NCBI GenBank assembly: GCA_009760855.2
Contig: WPIO01000083.1
Coordinates: 778,001-842,000 of the forward strand
DNA: 64,000 nt
Reading direction: 5' to 3'
Source of the DNA: Cristatella mucedo
Taxonomy: Eukaryota; Bryozoa; Phylactolaemata; Cristatellidae
A program made the translations under genes and the position numbers. The notes under the pieces are model-generated. The model was not told the DNA's origin. It searched no databases and was given only the letters and a program-made list of their open reading frames with translations. This document shows positions 28,790-40,525 of this stretch, in pieces (positions within the stretch are counted from its first letter, which is position 1; each line of letters opens with the position of its first letter).

Positions 28790-30788
28790 AGGAACTGTAC
28801 CTTTGAACAGTAACTGAACTCCGAGCAGGCCGCCTTTACTAAACCGAACGGAAGCCGGAAGTTCGGTAGCCAGCCTTATCCGAATCGTCACGACACTTCC
28901 TTCTCTTGCCATGTAGCATGCCAATGGAATTTCATAATGCTTGCTGCAGTCTTGGGCTGACGGCTGCGTGCATGCCATTCATGAACTTGTCTTCCGCATT
29001 GTTCACCTTACCAGAGCTGTGCGCTTTGAAATGGAGTACGACTACGGCAACGGCGCTCAGGAACTTGCTTTTCACGATTCTATCTCTCTTTTGCAATCTG
29101 CTGCTTGACGTGCCAAGAAGGCAGCATGCCCTTTTCCCGGTCTCCAATGCCAATATTAGGCAGCTGATTACTGTGCTGGTGTGCTTGAGCCTACCGGCCA
29201 TTACACGGGAGCCAGCAAGTCAGCTGGCCGAGTGCTTCACTTACTGTACTGTAGGTGCACTTGGGCACCTGTTTAGCAGCCCAGACGCACCCAAGCACTT
29301 TCTTTCTCGCTATCCAAATTGTATATTGACTTTTTACTTTATATAACAGCTATTGTGACTCGAGTAGTCCCTTGGTCATTGTCTCGGCTATGTGTGTGGG
29401 CATCCCATAAATTGCATTTGAACGAATGATGACTTAAAAAATGTAACCGTCCCCCAAGACCTGCCATTGTTATCCGTCAGAAAAAATTCACGTCTGTTGC
29501 TAGAAGCTCTCTAGTTATGTTGCCTCTTGCTCGAGCCGTTGCCTTTAGCTTCCGTATTGTTGACATGCTGAAGTCATGAAGCTACGGTGCTGTGCACGAA
29601 TGTTCAGTGAGTACCTATACCATTACACCCTGCTAAGTCTGATAAAACAGCATCCTACTCTATAGGCCTGCATGGGGTTCATAGATACTGGCACTCAGTA
29701 GGTAGGCAGACTGCAACCTGTAAAACTACAACATCGACCGCAAATTTGTTAACCAGGAATGACGAATGCCTATTGCTGCTGGCTAAGGGTGAGGGTGAAC
29801 ACGAGGTGAACATTTTTGACATGACTTTTCTGGACTCTGGCCCATGCAGCATGTTCCTGTTCCAACTAGCTCAGCTGCCGAATTTACTCGACATGGAATC
29901 TTCAAATGTTATTTTCACAATTGGGTTACCCCTAGTTGCAGCCGTGATGAGGCAGCTTGTGTATGATACTCAATTCCAGCTGATTTTCCAGATGGCTTAA
30001 GTGCATTTTCATGAGCAAGCCGATTGGATCAGCTTCTATATGTAGCATTTGTTCGGATCTCCTACCGAAATACTATAAGGTTAAGCGTGCAATTTACTTC
30101 ACCGTGACTGGCAGGTCACTTTGAGTGCAAGCCTGCTGTCTGGTCAGTCACATCAACTAGTTAAGCGCTTTTCATGGTCAAGCATAGGGTTGTGGCATTT
30201 AAAAGTGTAGTGCTTCTGTATATGTGAACGATGAGTGGCATGTTAATTGTTGTGTAACTTAAGCACCGAACTCGAGCAATGTGGCAATCTTACCACTGGA
30301 TCCGCCGGATGCTGGTGCGCCTGCTCTCGAGGCACGATCCCTCGATCTCTTTCGAACTCTTGTGCAACATGTCCGTGTGGCAACTTGTGTCGACGGCTTT
30401 GGAAGTGCTGTCACTCCGTCACTGCATCTGAGAACGCTCACTGGCTCGTTCATCACCCGTTTTAGGGAACCTCTGGCTGAAAGGCCTTATTCCCCTGCCT
30501 TGTATCCAGTGCTGCCTTGTCTTTCTTTCTCACCGAATTCTTGTCACCTCAATGCTGTGATTGGTAGTAGGCGTCCAATGTGATAAGGAGCTAATCTTGC
30601 AAAATTATTCACGTTAATCGGTATGTCGTTGTCCCTGTGCTGGTGGCTGTCACGGGTGTGTGTGTGCACCATGCTAATTCGACTGAGTGGGATGGTGCTT
30701 CCTAAGCAGTCTCTATTCTGTATCGATGTTATTTTTTAATAGATAACGTCATTACTCACCGGTCTCCTTGTGGCACTCGACCTTGCAG
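28790..30788. other. Region without a recognised gene; may hold the 5' exon(s) of the membrane-protein gene
   Basis: Open frames at 28906-29346 (146 codons, first ATG at 28918) and 29746-30000 were inspected. Neither resembles a known domain nor splices obviously to 30789. The first exon(s) of the downstream gene should lie here or further upstream. Confidence 0.4.
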
Positions 30789-30857
30789 ATATATATCTGC
30801 CGTCGTCCATCATTACCGGCTCGTATGATGCTGACTGGAGGTACCTCTATAATGACG
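30789..30857 (+). CDS. Membrane-protein gene, internal exon A
   Basis: The acceptor is CCTTGCAG and the donor GACG/GTGAGT. It enters and leaves in phase 1. It encodes IYLPSSIITGSYDADWRYLY followed by ND. Confidence 0.75.
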
Positions 30858-33771
30858 GTGAGTTTGTGACTATAATTGGCTGCAAAACGTATTGTTTAGA
30901 CAGTGGGCCAGGTGCTGCTTTGTTACGAGCACCGGTCCCCTTTCTGTGACCTGCTGGCGACGTTACTGCAGGGTAGTGTGGCAAACTGGACTGGCCATGT
31001 GAAAAAGCTGTGAATGGCAAACAATTTACGAATGATAGAGGGGCATATGACCATGTACACGTGATTGGCAAACTGTGATGCTTGAATGATGCTGTCCAAC
31101 TGTTTCCTATACAATAGGTGAAAATATTTGTTCCTTTTCCAGCTAAACTGGTATAGTAACTGTGAATCGTGCTGCATATTGCATAGCTACTAGCATGGAC
31201 AGTGGTTGTTTCAGTGTGGACGGTGCTTGATTCCATTATGATCATCGCTCACACACTCATGGCTGCCCTAGCCATAGCAACATTTGTGGTTGTCCGTCGT
31301 GACGTAAGTGGCAGCTTCTGCAGCTCTGCTTGTCTGCTAGTATGCCATGTACGTGGTAAAGTTGCTTTTGACCATTTTGTCCCCCAACACATCCTGTATT
31401 CTTATTGTCTCCTGCAGTTTCTTATGGAGGTTCACGGTTCTACTTCTCTTGGATTTTGCAGGACATTAAGGCCTCACACAGGATGCTGCTGGCTTTCACG
31501 ATAATGATGGCACTGTATGTCGTGTGTGAATTTGCCGTGAACACCTACGAGTTTACATGGTACAACCAAAACATATGGGTAAGGAGTTATGGTGCTTAAC
31601 ATCTATATAACCTTTCTATCCACTATTTGTATGCCCATCAGCTTGATAGTACTTGTGTTATGGTAGGGTGGGGGTTACCGAGCTGCTGCTTCCCTTAAGC
31701 TAGGTGGGATGCCTCTTCCACATCATTAAGGTCAGTTACCAGCTCTTTTACAGATTTTAGCTTCTGTCATTGTTTCATGCCAAGGTTGTGGTCGATTGTG
31801 AATCAGCCCTTTGATGCTTTTGGGGATGGACAGTAGTGGACCTTAATTGGACGTCGTAATGGCACTGGCTTTCCAATGTATGCATTTGCTAAGCTCCAGT
31901 TAACTATAACGTGATCCTTTAAACTCTAGTCCCACAAGTTTTTGCCAACTGGGCCGCCTAGCTTGCTTTACATTGACAAAGCAGTGCCTGTATACTACAA
32001 AAGAAGAGCTCCAGAGCAGAACAACTTGTTTGGACCACCAATCGGATTCTTGTAGTGCTAATTGCCCAAGGGGAAACCATAGCGTTCGTTTGAAAAGCAT
32101 ATACCTTAGACGCCTGAGGCTAAAGTCCAGTCGATTCATGCAATTTAACTGACCAGTGATAGCGTAACCATGAGCAGCCGAGCGCGATTTGGTTTATTCT
32201 CGGCATCTCAAGTTGGAGCGCTTGTTCTATGAATGAACTAGGTGCATGAACAGCTCATTCTCGGCTCAGGGCGTGGGGTTGTTTGCAGTCCTGTGTTTAG
32301 ATATGGTCAATAGTTATGCATGATTGTTGGTCACAACATGCATACAAAAATACTTTTTTCAGACCTGCTGCTTTTGACGTCCTTGATGTAAATTAAAGCA
32401 GTTGGCATCATTTTGGGCAGGGGGTGTACTGTAGCTTGTCCCAAGCTTTTCAGGCTGCTATTATGTCATTGGGGCACTGCAGCATTACTCAGTCGATCTG
32501 CTGGAGCTCGCTTGCTTTGCATTCTACTTCAACGAATGATTGTGGCTGGATCTCCACCGCCATTTAGATGCAAGCATCTAGAAGATTGTGCTTGGTATGA
32601 GTAGGCACTTGTTCAATATACTTGTTCAATATTGATCGCTGTTTCTCTTTCAGCGTCTACCTTTCCTGTTCTTCCTGTGCATGTATTGGGCAGCACGCCT
32701 GATCTTTAATGTAAGTAGCCTTCTTTTCGGTTTTGACTATTGTGTGTTGCCTAACTGTCTGTCAATATTAGCACCTATTGCGTTTTGTGTATTCCGCTTA
32801 CCCTGCTGCATTTACTCGTGCTTGCCAGCTTTAAGCCACTTCTCTCCGTTGGCAGTGGCATATGTATGCTTGACTTTTCGGAGACCTTCTTGTGTCTTAG
32901 GTGACACCTAATTTACATTGGTGTTACATTATGACAGCATTGTTGCTCCCCTCCACAAGCTGCCTCATGCTTGTACAGACAAAGCCACGGTGTGCCGAGG
33001 TTGGATTTCTTCACCTACTAAGTGTCCTTTACATAGTCACGAATGATTCGTCTGCATGGAAGTGGGCTAGGAGTGCACACGAATCAGGTTTATCGTTGCC
33101 TGCAAGCCTGATCAGCCTTATGGGTGTTTGAACAAGTGCATCATTTCGCTCATGGTGACAAAAAAGGAGAACCGAGAGCTGCCTAAACGACCTCACTCAA
33201 TTGTGACAGTAGTTTGCTCTAAAGAAGGCAGTTCGCATATTGAGGAAACATTCGGGCTCAGTGTGCTACCTGCTTGCACACACACGCTGTGTAGGCCCTG
33301 CCATGGTCTAAGATGCCCAGGCAACCCTCGAGGTAGGCTGGAGGGAAGAGCGGTTGCCACTCTTGCTCAGAGCTTTGCTAGCTCCGGAGCCTCATATTTG
33401 TGGCTGCACAAGTGCTGACTGACCGGCTTTCTTCCCGTCAACAGCTAATCAATCGCCTGTAGTCTGCCGCTCGGCGCCTCCTCGAGTGCCCACTTTCCAG
33501 CCTGAGCACGCTGGCTCACTCCTGACGTTCGGTGGCCACTCTCTGCTCTGCTCTGTAGGTGGTCGCCGTGATCGTGTTCCACTCGCGAGTAGTAGACCTG
33601 CGGTTCGTTAAGAAGTACGACCTCCTCAACATGCCGGGCGTGAACGGCTCGCTGTCGGCCGCTTCTAACCTCTCGGGAAGCATGCGCAGCCTGCACAGCT
33701 CTCGCAGCCGCGACCAGCTGTACAGCAGCGCCTCGGCGATAGCCATCAACAGTGGAGCAGCGCGATACTGA
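30789..33771 (+). CDS. Multi-pass membrane protein, 3' five exons (family not recognised)
   Basis: Five exons (30789-30857, 31215-31303, 31462-31578, 32654-32710, 33559-33771) have good GT-AG sites and join in one frame to about 180 residues ending at TGA. The first begins inside a codon, so upstream coding sequence is missing. The order is a non-hydrophobic loop (IYLPSSIITGSYDADWRYLY), a membrane segment (IMIIAHTLMAALAIATFVVV) ending in RRD, a second one (MLLAFTIMMALYVVCEFAV), a Trp/Tyr/Asn-rich loop, and a third membrane segment spread over the last two exons (LPFLFFLCMYWAARLIFN plus VVAVIVF). A Ser/Arg-rich tail follows (SRSRDQLYSS), probably cytosolic. With one more segment in the missing exon it would be a four-pass protein. 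I cannot assign a function. It ends 742 bases from the last PFAS exon, tail to tail. Confidence 0.8.
31215..31303 (+). CDS. Membrane-protein gene, internal exon B
   Basis: The acceptor is TGTTTCAG and the donor GAC/GTAAGT. It encodes WTVLDSIMIIAHTLMAALAI followed by ATFVVVRRD, a membrane segment with a positive end. Confidence 0.82.
31462..31578 (+). CDS. Membrane-protein gene, internal exon C
   Basis: The acceptor is GGATTTTGCAG and the donor TGG/GTAAGG. It has 39 codons in phase 0, starting DIKASHRMLLAFTIMMALYV, and contains one membrane segment and an aromatic loop. Confidence 0.85.
32654..32710 (+). CDS. Membrane-protein gene, internal exon D
   Basis: The acceptor is CTCTTTCAG and the donor AAT/GTAAGT. 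It has 19 codons in phase 0, RLPFLFFLCMYWAARLIFN. Confidence 0.83.
33559..33771 (+). CDS. Membrane-protein gene, last exon
   Basis: The acceptor is TGCTCTGTAG. The exon encodes VVAVIVFHSRVVDLRFVKKY, a Gly/Ser/Leu tail and the end AINSGAARY with TGA. Codon usage is GC-rich compared with the flanking introns, as expected for coding sequence. Confidence 0.87.
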   Translation: MVAVIVFHSRVVDLRFVKKYDLLNMPGVNGSLSAASNLSGSMRSLHSSRSRDQLYSSASAIAINSGAARY

Positions 33772-34513
33772 GCTGTGCGTCTGGGCGTGTGCTAGCTGCA
33801 TCGCTCAATGATTGATTCATGTGCAGTGTGGAGTCGGCTGCCTCTATCTCGCACTCCTCTTGCAGTGTCAGCACCAGCAGAGTTGCACCTCTCTGGGGCG
33901 CACTGCTAGGCAAAGTAGCAGCCGAAAATGTACTTAGTCGTCTGCTGGCATCACCTTCTGTAATATTCGTCTACCTGTAGCAGTTTTTTGCACGCTATGC
34001 TTATTTTCATCTCTATGAGTCAGCGGCTGGTGGTATGCTGACACTATTTACCACTTGCAAGTTTACCACTATTTGTATAGCTCGATACATTCCAACTTCT
34101 ATACATTCTTGTAATAAGTATATGATCATGACATTCCACCACACAACTTCGTTTACTTGTTCTAGTTGCTCTTTTGTGTAACGTGCCCGTGAACTTGGCT
34201 CGCTGCCTGGCATCCCATGTCAAGTGCATTGACGAGGTAGAGCTGTTACGGTTGGTCAGCAGGATTGTCATTACTAAACGCGGCTAGGCTGAGAGTTGGG
34301 TGTGCTGGATAATGCCGATCATGTGATATAGGAAGATTGAATCGCTTGGTCGGCCGCTTTAAACGTGGTATGGTCAGTTGCCACTATATTTCATATATTG
34401 TGAAGCTTCACATTTCTAAGCATTACGATTTGTTCAGTCTGGATACATAATGCAACTGAGCGGAGACTGCTGAGATGGGAGTAGCGCTCCGGAGCCCGGC
34501 GCGCTAACGATGC

Positions 34514-34818
34514 CTAGAGTGAGCACCAGTCAGAAGCGTTCTGAAACATGCGCAGCCACGGGGAGGCCTTGAGGGATGCACGCCACTCGTTCGGCATCCA
34601 CGGCCACTGCCAGGGCAGCGCACAACGCTCCGGGTGAGGCATCATGGCGAGGTGGCGACCGTCAGAGGAGCAGAGGGCTGCCGCCCCTCGAGGGGAGCCG
34701 TTAGGATTCATAGGATATTCCATGGTAGGCTCGCCATCGTCGTCCACATATCTCAGCGGAACGAGATCGTCGGCAAAGGTCGATGCCTGCAGCTCGTCGC
34801 TTTTAAACGTCATCTTGC
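34514..34818 (-). CDS. PFAS: PFAS last exon (catalytic His/Glu, stop)
   Basis: The acceptor is CCTCTTCAG. It encodes [52 protein letters not shown] and [14 protein letters not shown], with TAG at 34516-34514. The PHPE motif supplies the His and Glu of the glutaminase triad. Confidence 0.94.
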
Positions 34819-34958
34819 CTGAAGAGGTGAACAAACTTGCATTGCAATTGCTGCACTGGAGTATCGTTTATCACACGAATCGCAGAAATCCGATGACATG
34901 CAAGCACCAGCCAAAAACGCGTGCACATCGTTGAGAGTCGGCTCAGAGAAACAGGTGT

Positions 34959-35039
<81 letters not shown>

Positions 35040-36309
35040 TTATATACATATATATATATACACACATACATACTAGTACTAGTTACATACCTTCCCCGTG
35101 AGCTACCCATATTCCAAGCACAGAGCCAGCCATTCCTTCAAGCATGATCGCAGGGCTTCTGTGTATGCCCACGGTGGTGAAGCGTGACTCGTAGCGACCG
35201 GAGTCGTTGTGCTGCATGAATACCCCTTGGTGACTGTGAACCCAGTCTGGTTTAGCTAGTGCTGCCCCATCTAGAACCGAAACCAAAGCACATGCAGATG
35301 GCACGCCTGCTTCACAGCCATGGCACATGTGCTGTCAAGCAACAACGATCGAGAAGGCACAGTTAAGCCACGGACGACCCCAAACGAATGCACGGTCTGT
35401 TAGGCATAGGAAGTACATGCAATGACGTTTGTCGTGCTTAGACCACAATTCTTCAACGTGAAGGCTGCCAAAAATGGCCTTTAACATGTTGAAATAATCC
35501 TTGGCTAATTTACTTGAGGGTATCAGTTCTATTGGATGGGCTACTGCACACGGGCAGGCAGAGCAAGGGTCATTGTGTAGAAAAGCACTATCTCCAAACC
35601 CCCTTAAAAAATATAAAATGCAGCCCGATGCCACCTTACAGGCATCAAAAAAGTTATGACTATAAGTATCAGAAGAGGTTATGTAGGAAGATGCTTCAAC
35701 CCCTTTTTAGTGACAATGTCCATAACGAGTCAGAAATGAAGGACCGTGACGGCAGTGGAGTGGAAGTCGGTTAGAGAGGGAGCAAGAGTGAGACAGTTGT
35801 GCTACATAAACACCACACACTACCACATGGCAGAGGGGAGGAGAAAGAGAGAGAGCAACAAGGAAAGACACAACGACAGAAAGTGATAAGAGAAGCAATA
35901 AGAGGACAGAGGCATGACGATGAGCAAAAGAATGAATGAGAGAGAGAGAGAGAGAGAGAGAGATAGACAGATATCAAATGCTTACATACCTTTGTGCCGA
36001 AGGCCCACTAGCATAACGTTCTAGCTACTATTTATTCTTGCACGGGTTACGGGAGTGCTCGGCATGATTTATCCGAATCCAATGATTAACTCAACTTCAT
36101 GTAAAAGTATCTTCATTTTTGGAACATTAGAAAAGAGGCAAGGGGGACAGAGGGACAACAATTACTTAGATTAGAGGTTCCTGAATTATGATTTAAGGAC
36201 CATATGCATATATCAGTGGTAGCAAAAGTGCTATTTTGATCTTTGGTTAGCTTACTTTCTGTCTGTCTTGGCTGCCTGTCTACTTCACGGGCCTCTTGCA
36301 AAGAGACAG

Positions 36310-36346
<37 letters not shown>

Positions 36347-39300
36347 AGAAACCATATAGACTTTTCATGTACGGTCATTATTAATCACTGCCATGCTCAG
36401 CTGCCGTCAAAGTGGTCCGGCAGGTTGGAGTGTGCGGCCAGCTATGGCCAGTCTCATGATGCATCAGTTTGAAAAAAGGCCGCACATCCGAAAGGTGGAA
36501 GACACTCAATCAGGCTAGCAGTCACAACTTTCGTTCGCAGGTTCTAGTCACGGTGACACGGCAGCTTTGGCCCAAGTCTCAGCACTGCACAGACGCTCTT
36601 GTCGCACCAACGACACACAAACATTCCGTTCCCTGTTAGCCAGATCTGTGACAGAGCGGGGCATTGGCTGCAGGACTGGCACGACACTGCAAGAGGACAT
36701 GCATCGCCCCATACATCGTCCATATAAAGCAGGGATCAAACTGTCTTCTGCATGCGTCGTGACAAACCACCAGTGCTGGTTTCTACAAGGGTTAGTCTGT
36801 TCGGTTACAATGACACTACGAATGGAAACAAATGCAAAAATGGTACGAACACATCAACCGAGCAGAACACACTATCCGGGCCCTCCCAGCCTCGAATATC
36901 GCTGAATCCAACGCTGCGGCTCAGTTCAAACCGAAAGATGGAAGTCGAACGACGCATTCGCGGTACTGTACCTCCATTAGTATGACCATTCGTCAAAGCC
37001 GGCTTCTCATTTGCAATGTCACGTCCGACCCAACCGAGCAGGGTCATTAGCTGGCAACCGTTGCATACACCCAAACTGAAAGTGTCTGTTCGGGCGAAAA
37101 ACTCATCAAACAGCTTCTTTACCGATGGATTGAAAAGAATTGATGCCGCCCAGCCTGCAATGGAGGCACCTCATCAGAGCACCTACTGCACACGGAATAC
37201 GGCAGTGTTTGCTTTCGATCGAACACCAGCGGACGCTCAGTAGCCATAACCACCTTTGGCAGAGCCAAGCACGTCTGCATAGCTGAAGCCGCCGACGAAT
37301 GCGGCTCCTCGAAAGGCATTCAGAGAGGTCACAGCGCCAGAGCACAGGTCCTGCATGCATATGTCCCAGGTCTCGAATCCAGCGAGGTCAAATGCAGTTG
37401 CCATTTCTCTATCGCCATTACTTCCTTCCTCGCGAATGACTGCCACTCTCGGGCGGCCTACCAAGGAAAATTACCCCACTTCTCAAGTTTTATGCCATTT
37501 CAGTACCGTTTGAAGAAGCCCCAGCTTTCATTTCATGCAAGTGAAAAGCAAACACCGGCATATACAAGGCGCGACATGCTGGAACAGAACCTGGCAAAGG
37601 GGTCGAAAGTGAGGGCGCATGGTTGGGGCCTACGGCTGGATCGAACGTGAGGCGATAGGATGGTGCCTTTCGTTTTTTCATGCCGACACGTTCCTGTTCG
37701 ACGCAGTGCCTCTCTGTCTGTCTCAACTCGAGTTGGAAGCTTGTTTCCTCCCAGATGTCTCGAAGGGCAGCCACAGTGCTGTCGACTACCACTTCCTTCA
37801 CAGCATCGCATGACTCTTCACCAGTATGATCGGCAGCTGTTACAATAATGTTTCCGGAATCCTGAGAATTCAATGTGAAAACATTTGTATACCTTATCAA
37901 TAGATTTGTGTTGCTGCCCACAAGTCAGCAAGCAGTGCAGACCACAAAAGCCAAAGGCCGCAGGCCATGAACCAGTAAGTCCCCACCTGATTACATTGCA
38001 TCAGATGAAGGAACTACAGCTGTTACACATTGAACTGTAGGGGATCAACTAAAAAAATGACTATCACTAACATAGATTCAAATCTTCGGGTGCATAAATA
38101 CTCATGGGCTCTCTGCCCTGCAGCACGACCAATTGTAGCATCACCGATCAGCTATGGTAGCCACAGCAACATTGCAAACTGGCAGAGCAAACACCAACCA
38201 GAGTGGAGTGTCCGATGTGAGTGAAGCCAACTCCAGCACTCCTAAGAGCACAGGTCACTTGATCATAATCGCCTGCTGAAACCTCCAGAAGGAATCCAAG
38301 CTCCTCATGAAATAGACCGGCAAGCTTTGAGCCTACAAAGCAAAGAAAGTTGACCAACTACAACTAAGACTGCAGGTTGCTACAGCACTGTACCTTATAC
38401 ATATCTAATATATATATGTGACTGTATAAATAGTCGGCCAATATTAACATATATAATAATAAAACATTTACACTCAGTATCAAAAAATGCTCACATTCCT
38501 TAGTTTTCATGGTTCGAGCCGCTGAGCATCTGGGAGTTACTCAAGTATATCATCTGATGCAGCTATAGTAGCCTAGTACTCAAGATGTATTACAAAAACG
38601 CTAACAATTGACCGTTTTGCAGCTAGATTCACAATTTTTCAAGATAATGACATCTTTTGGGGTTTCCTAACATTTATGGTGTCAGCCTGTAGTGTTTTAG
38701 CAAAGTGCTCTGCAGCACAATTAAACACTTCTGTCAGCTCAGAACTCACACTTCCAGGTTTTTCACCTGCAGCTGCCAAATGCATGGCATGAAGCACTGC
38801 AGTCACTATTTTAAGAGGATGCTGGCAGTGCTGCTTCAACAAGGCCATAGCAATCGCGAGATTCGACGACGGCTTGCGATTAGCAAATTCACCATTTGAT
38901 ATAGCATCAACAAATATACTCGGACTGGGTCGAAGGCCCGACCAGCTAGATCTGGCCGGCCGGCATAAGACCAAAGCCACGGCTGACAGGCTCATTAAGA
39001 TGGTTGCAATGCAGAATAAAGCTGCCACACTTCAAGACCTTCAGAAGTACATAGACATACATCATACAAAGACACTACAGAGATTGATGTTATTAAAGAT
39101 GCAGTCAGTAGGAGGCTTGCTATGAATGGCATCTTCTGGCGAGTTACCATACGAAAGCCTCTGCTTACATGCCTCCATACAGCAGACGGCTTACAGTGGG
39201 CATACGACCACGCCCAATAATCAAGAAGACAACATTAGCTCTGTTTTATGGCCAGACAAAGGCAATTTGAGGTTATTTGTAACGGAAAGCTGCACATAAG

Positions 39301-40397
39301 GCTTAGCCGATGGAAAGATGAGGCATATCGGCATGACTACCTTCAACCTACTGTACAATTCGGTAGGTAATAGGTGATTTATGGTTTGGGGAAACTTTTC
39401 TGGAAAAGGTGTTGGACCTCGGCATCAGATCAAAGGTATTATGGACGAAAACGCGTACAGTCAAAAACGTTGGGCTGAAAAGTCCAAACAATCTGCCTGA
39501 GAATTGACATATTAGCAACAAGTTAACGACCCTTAGCACACTGCCAGGACAGTAAAGTACTTTATTGGAGAATCCGGCATGGTGTTGCTGCAGCGGCCCA
39601 CACAGTCGCCGGATCTGAACACAATCGAGCATTTACAGGCCGATATTGACAGGCAGCTGAGGTTAGATGTTAGGCCGACACCAACAGCCGACCTTTACAG
39701 TACATTTCAGACTCTGTAGAAAGTCACAGCAAAGAAGGCAATGCAGAATACTTGTGTGGCCTCTATACCTGGACAGATAAGGTAGGCCACTGTCGCCCTG
39801 CTTTGGCCCATGAGTAACATACACAATTTAACGACCAGGGTCGTGAGTTCGAGCCCTTCGGCATATGTAAAGTACCTCAAAAGAAATTAAGTTCTCTTGG
39901 AGCACTATATAAATGAGTAATTTTAATTCATAAATGATTATGATTGGACGACACCACACTAAACACATTCATATGAACAGCATGGTGGTTGTTTGTGGGC
40001 GGCTGATAAATGGTTGTGCATGTTGCGCAATGCTAGGCTTCGTAGGAAATCCTTTTATTACCGAAAAGGAGCAGCAGCGACAGCTGCTGCGGCCATGCCG
40101 TGAAGATTTTTTGCGACTGAGTGTGCCTAGGACCAACCCTAAGAGGAATTACTTCTCTTTCATATGCTTTTCATATGCTTCATAGGACCTTTACACATGT
40201 TGGAAAAAACGGTGCCAACTCATTAGTCATAACATGCATAATTTCTGCACACATAGGACACAAGATGACCATGAACACAGATGGAGCAAAGGCTGTGAAG
40301 AATAGGTACTAAATAACACATGTCATCACGATGATGCTTGACATTGATGCTTAGATATAAATAATCTCGACTCTGACGAAGCGAAAGACCTAGGAAG

Positions 40398-40439
<42 letters not shown>

Positions 40440-40462
40440 AAAAGAGAGAGCGAGTAAAAGAT

Positions 40463-40525
<63 letters not shown>

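Noticed and set aside
28906-29346. 146-codon plus frame upstream of the membrane-protein gene
   Set aside because: The nominal start is TTG, the composition looks random, and no splice path to 30789 in the right phase was evident.
38639-39028. Minus-strand frame ending [19 protein letters not shown]
   Set aside because: PFAS exons 8 and 9 join in phase without it; it overlaps the antisense Tc1 relic. It could be an unknown coding relic but there is no support.
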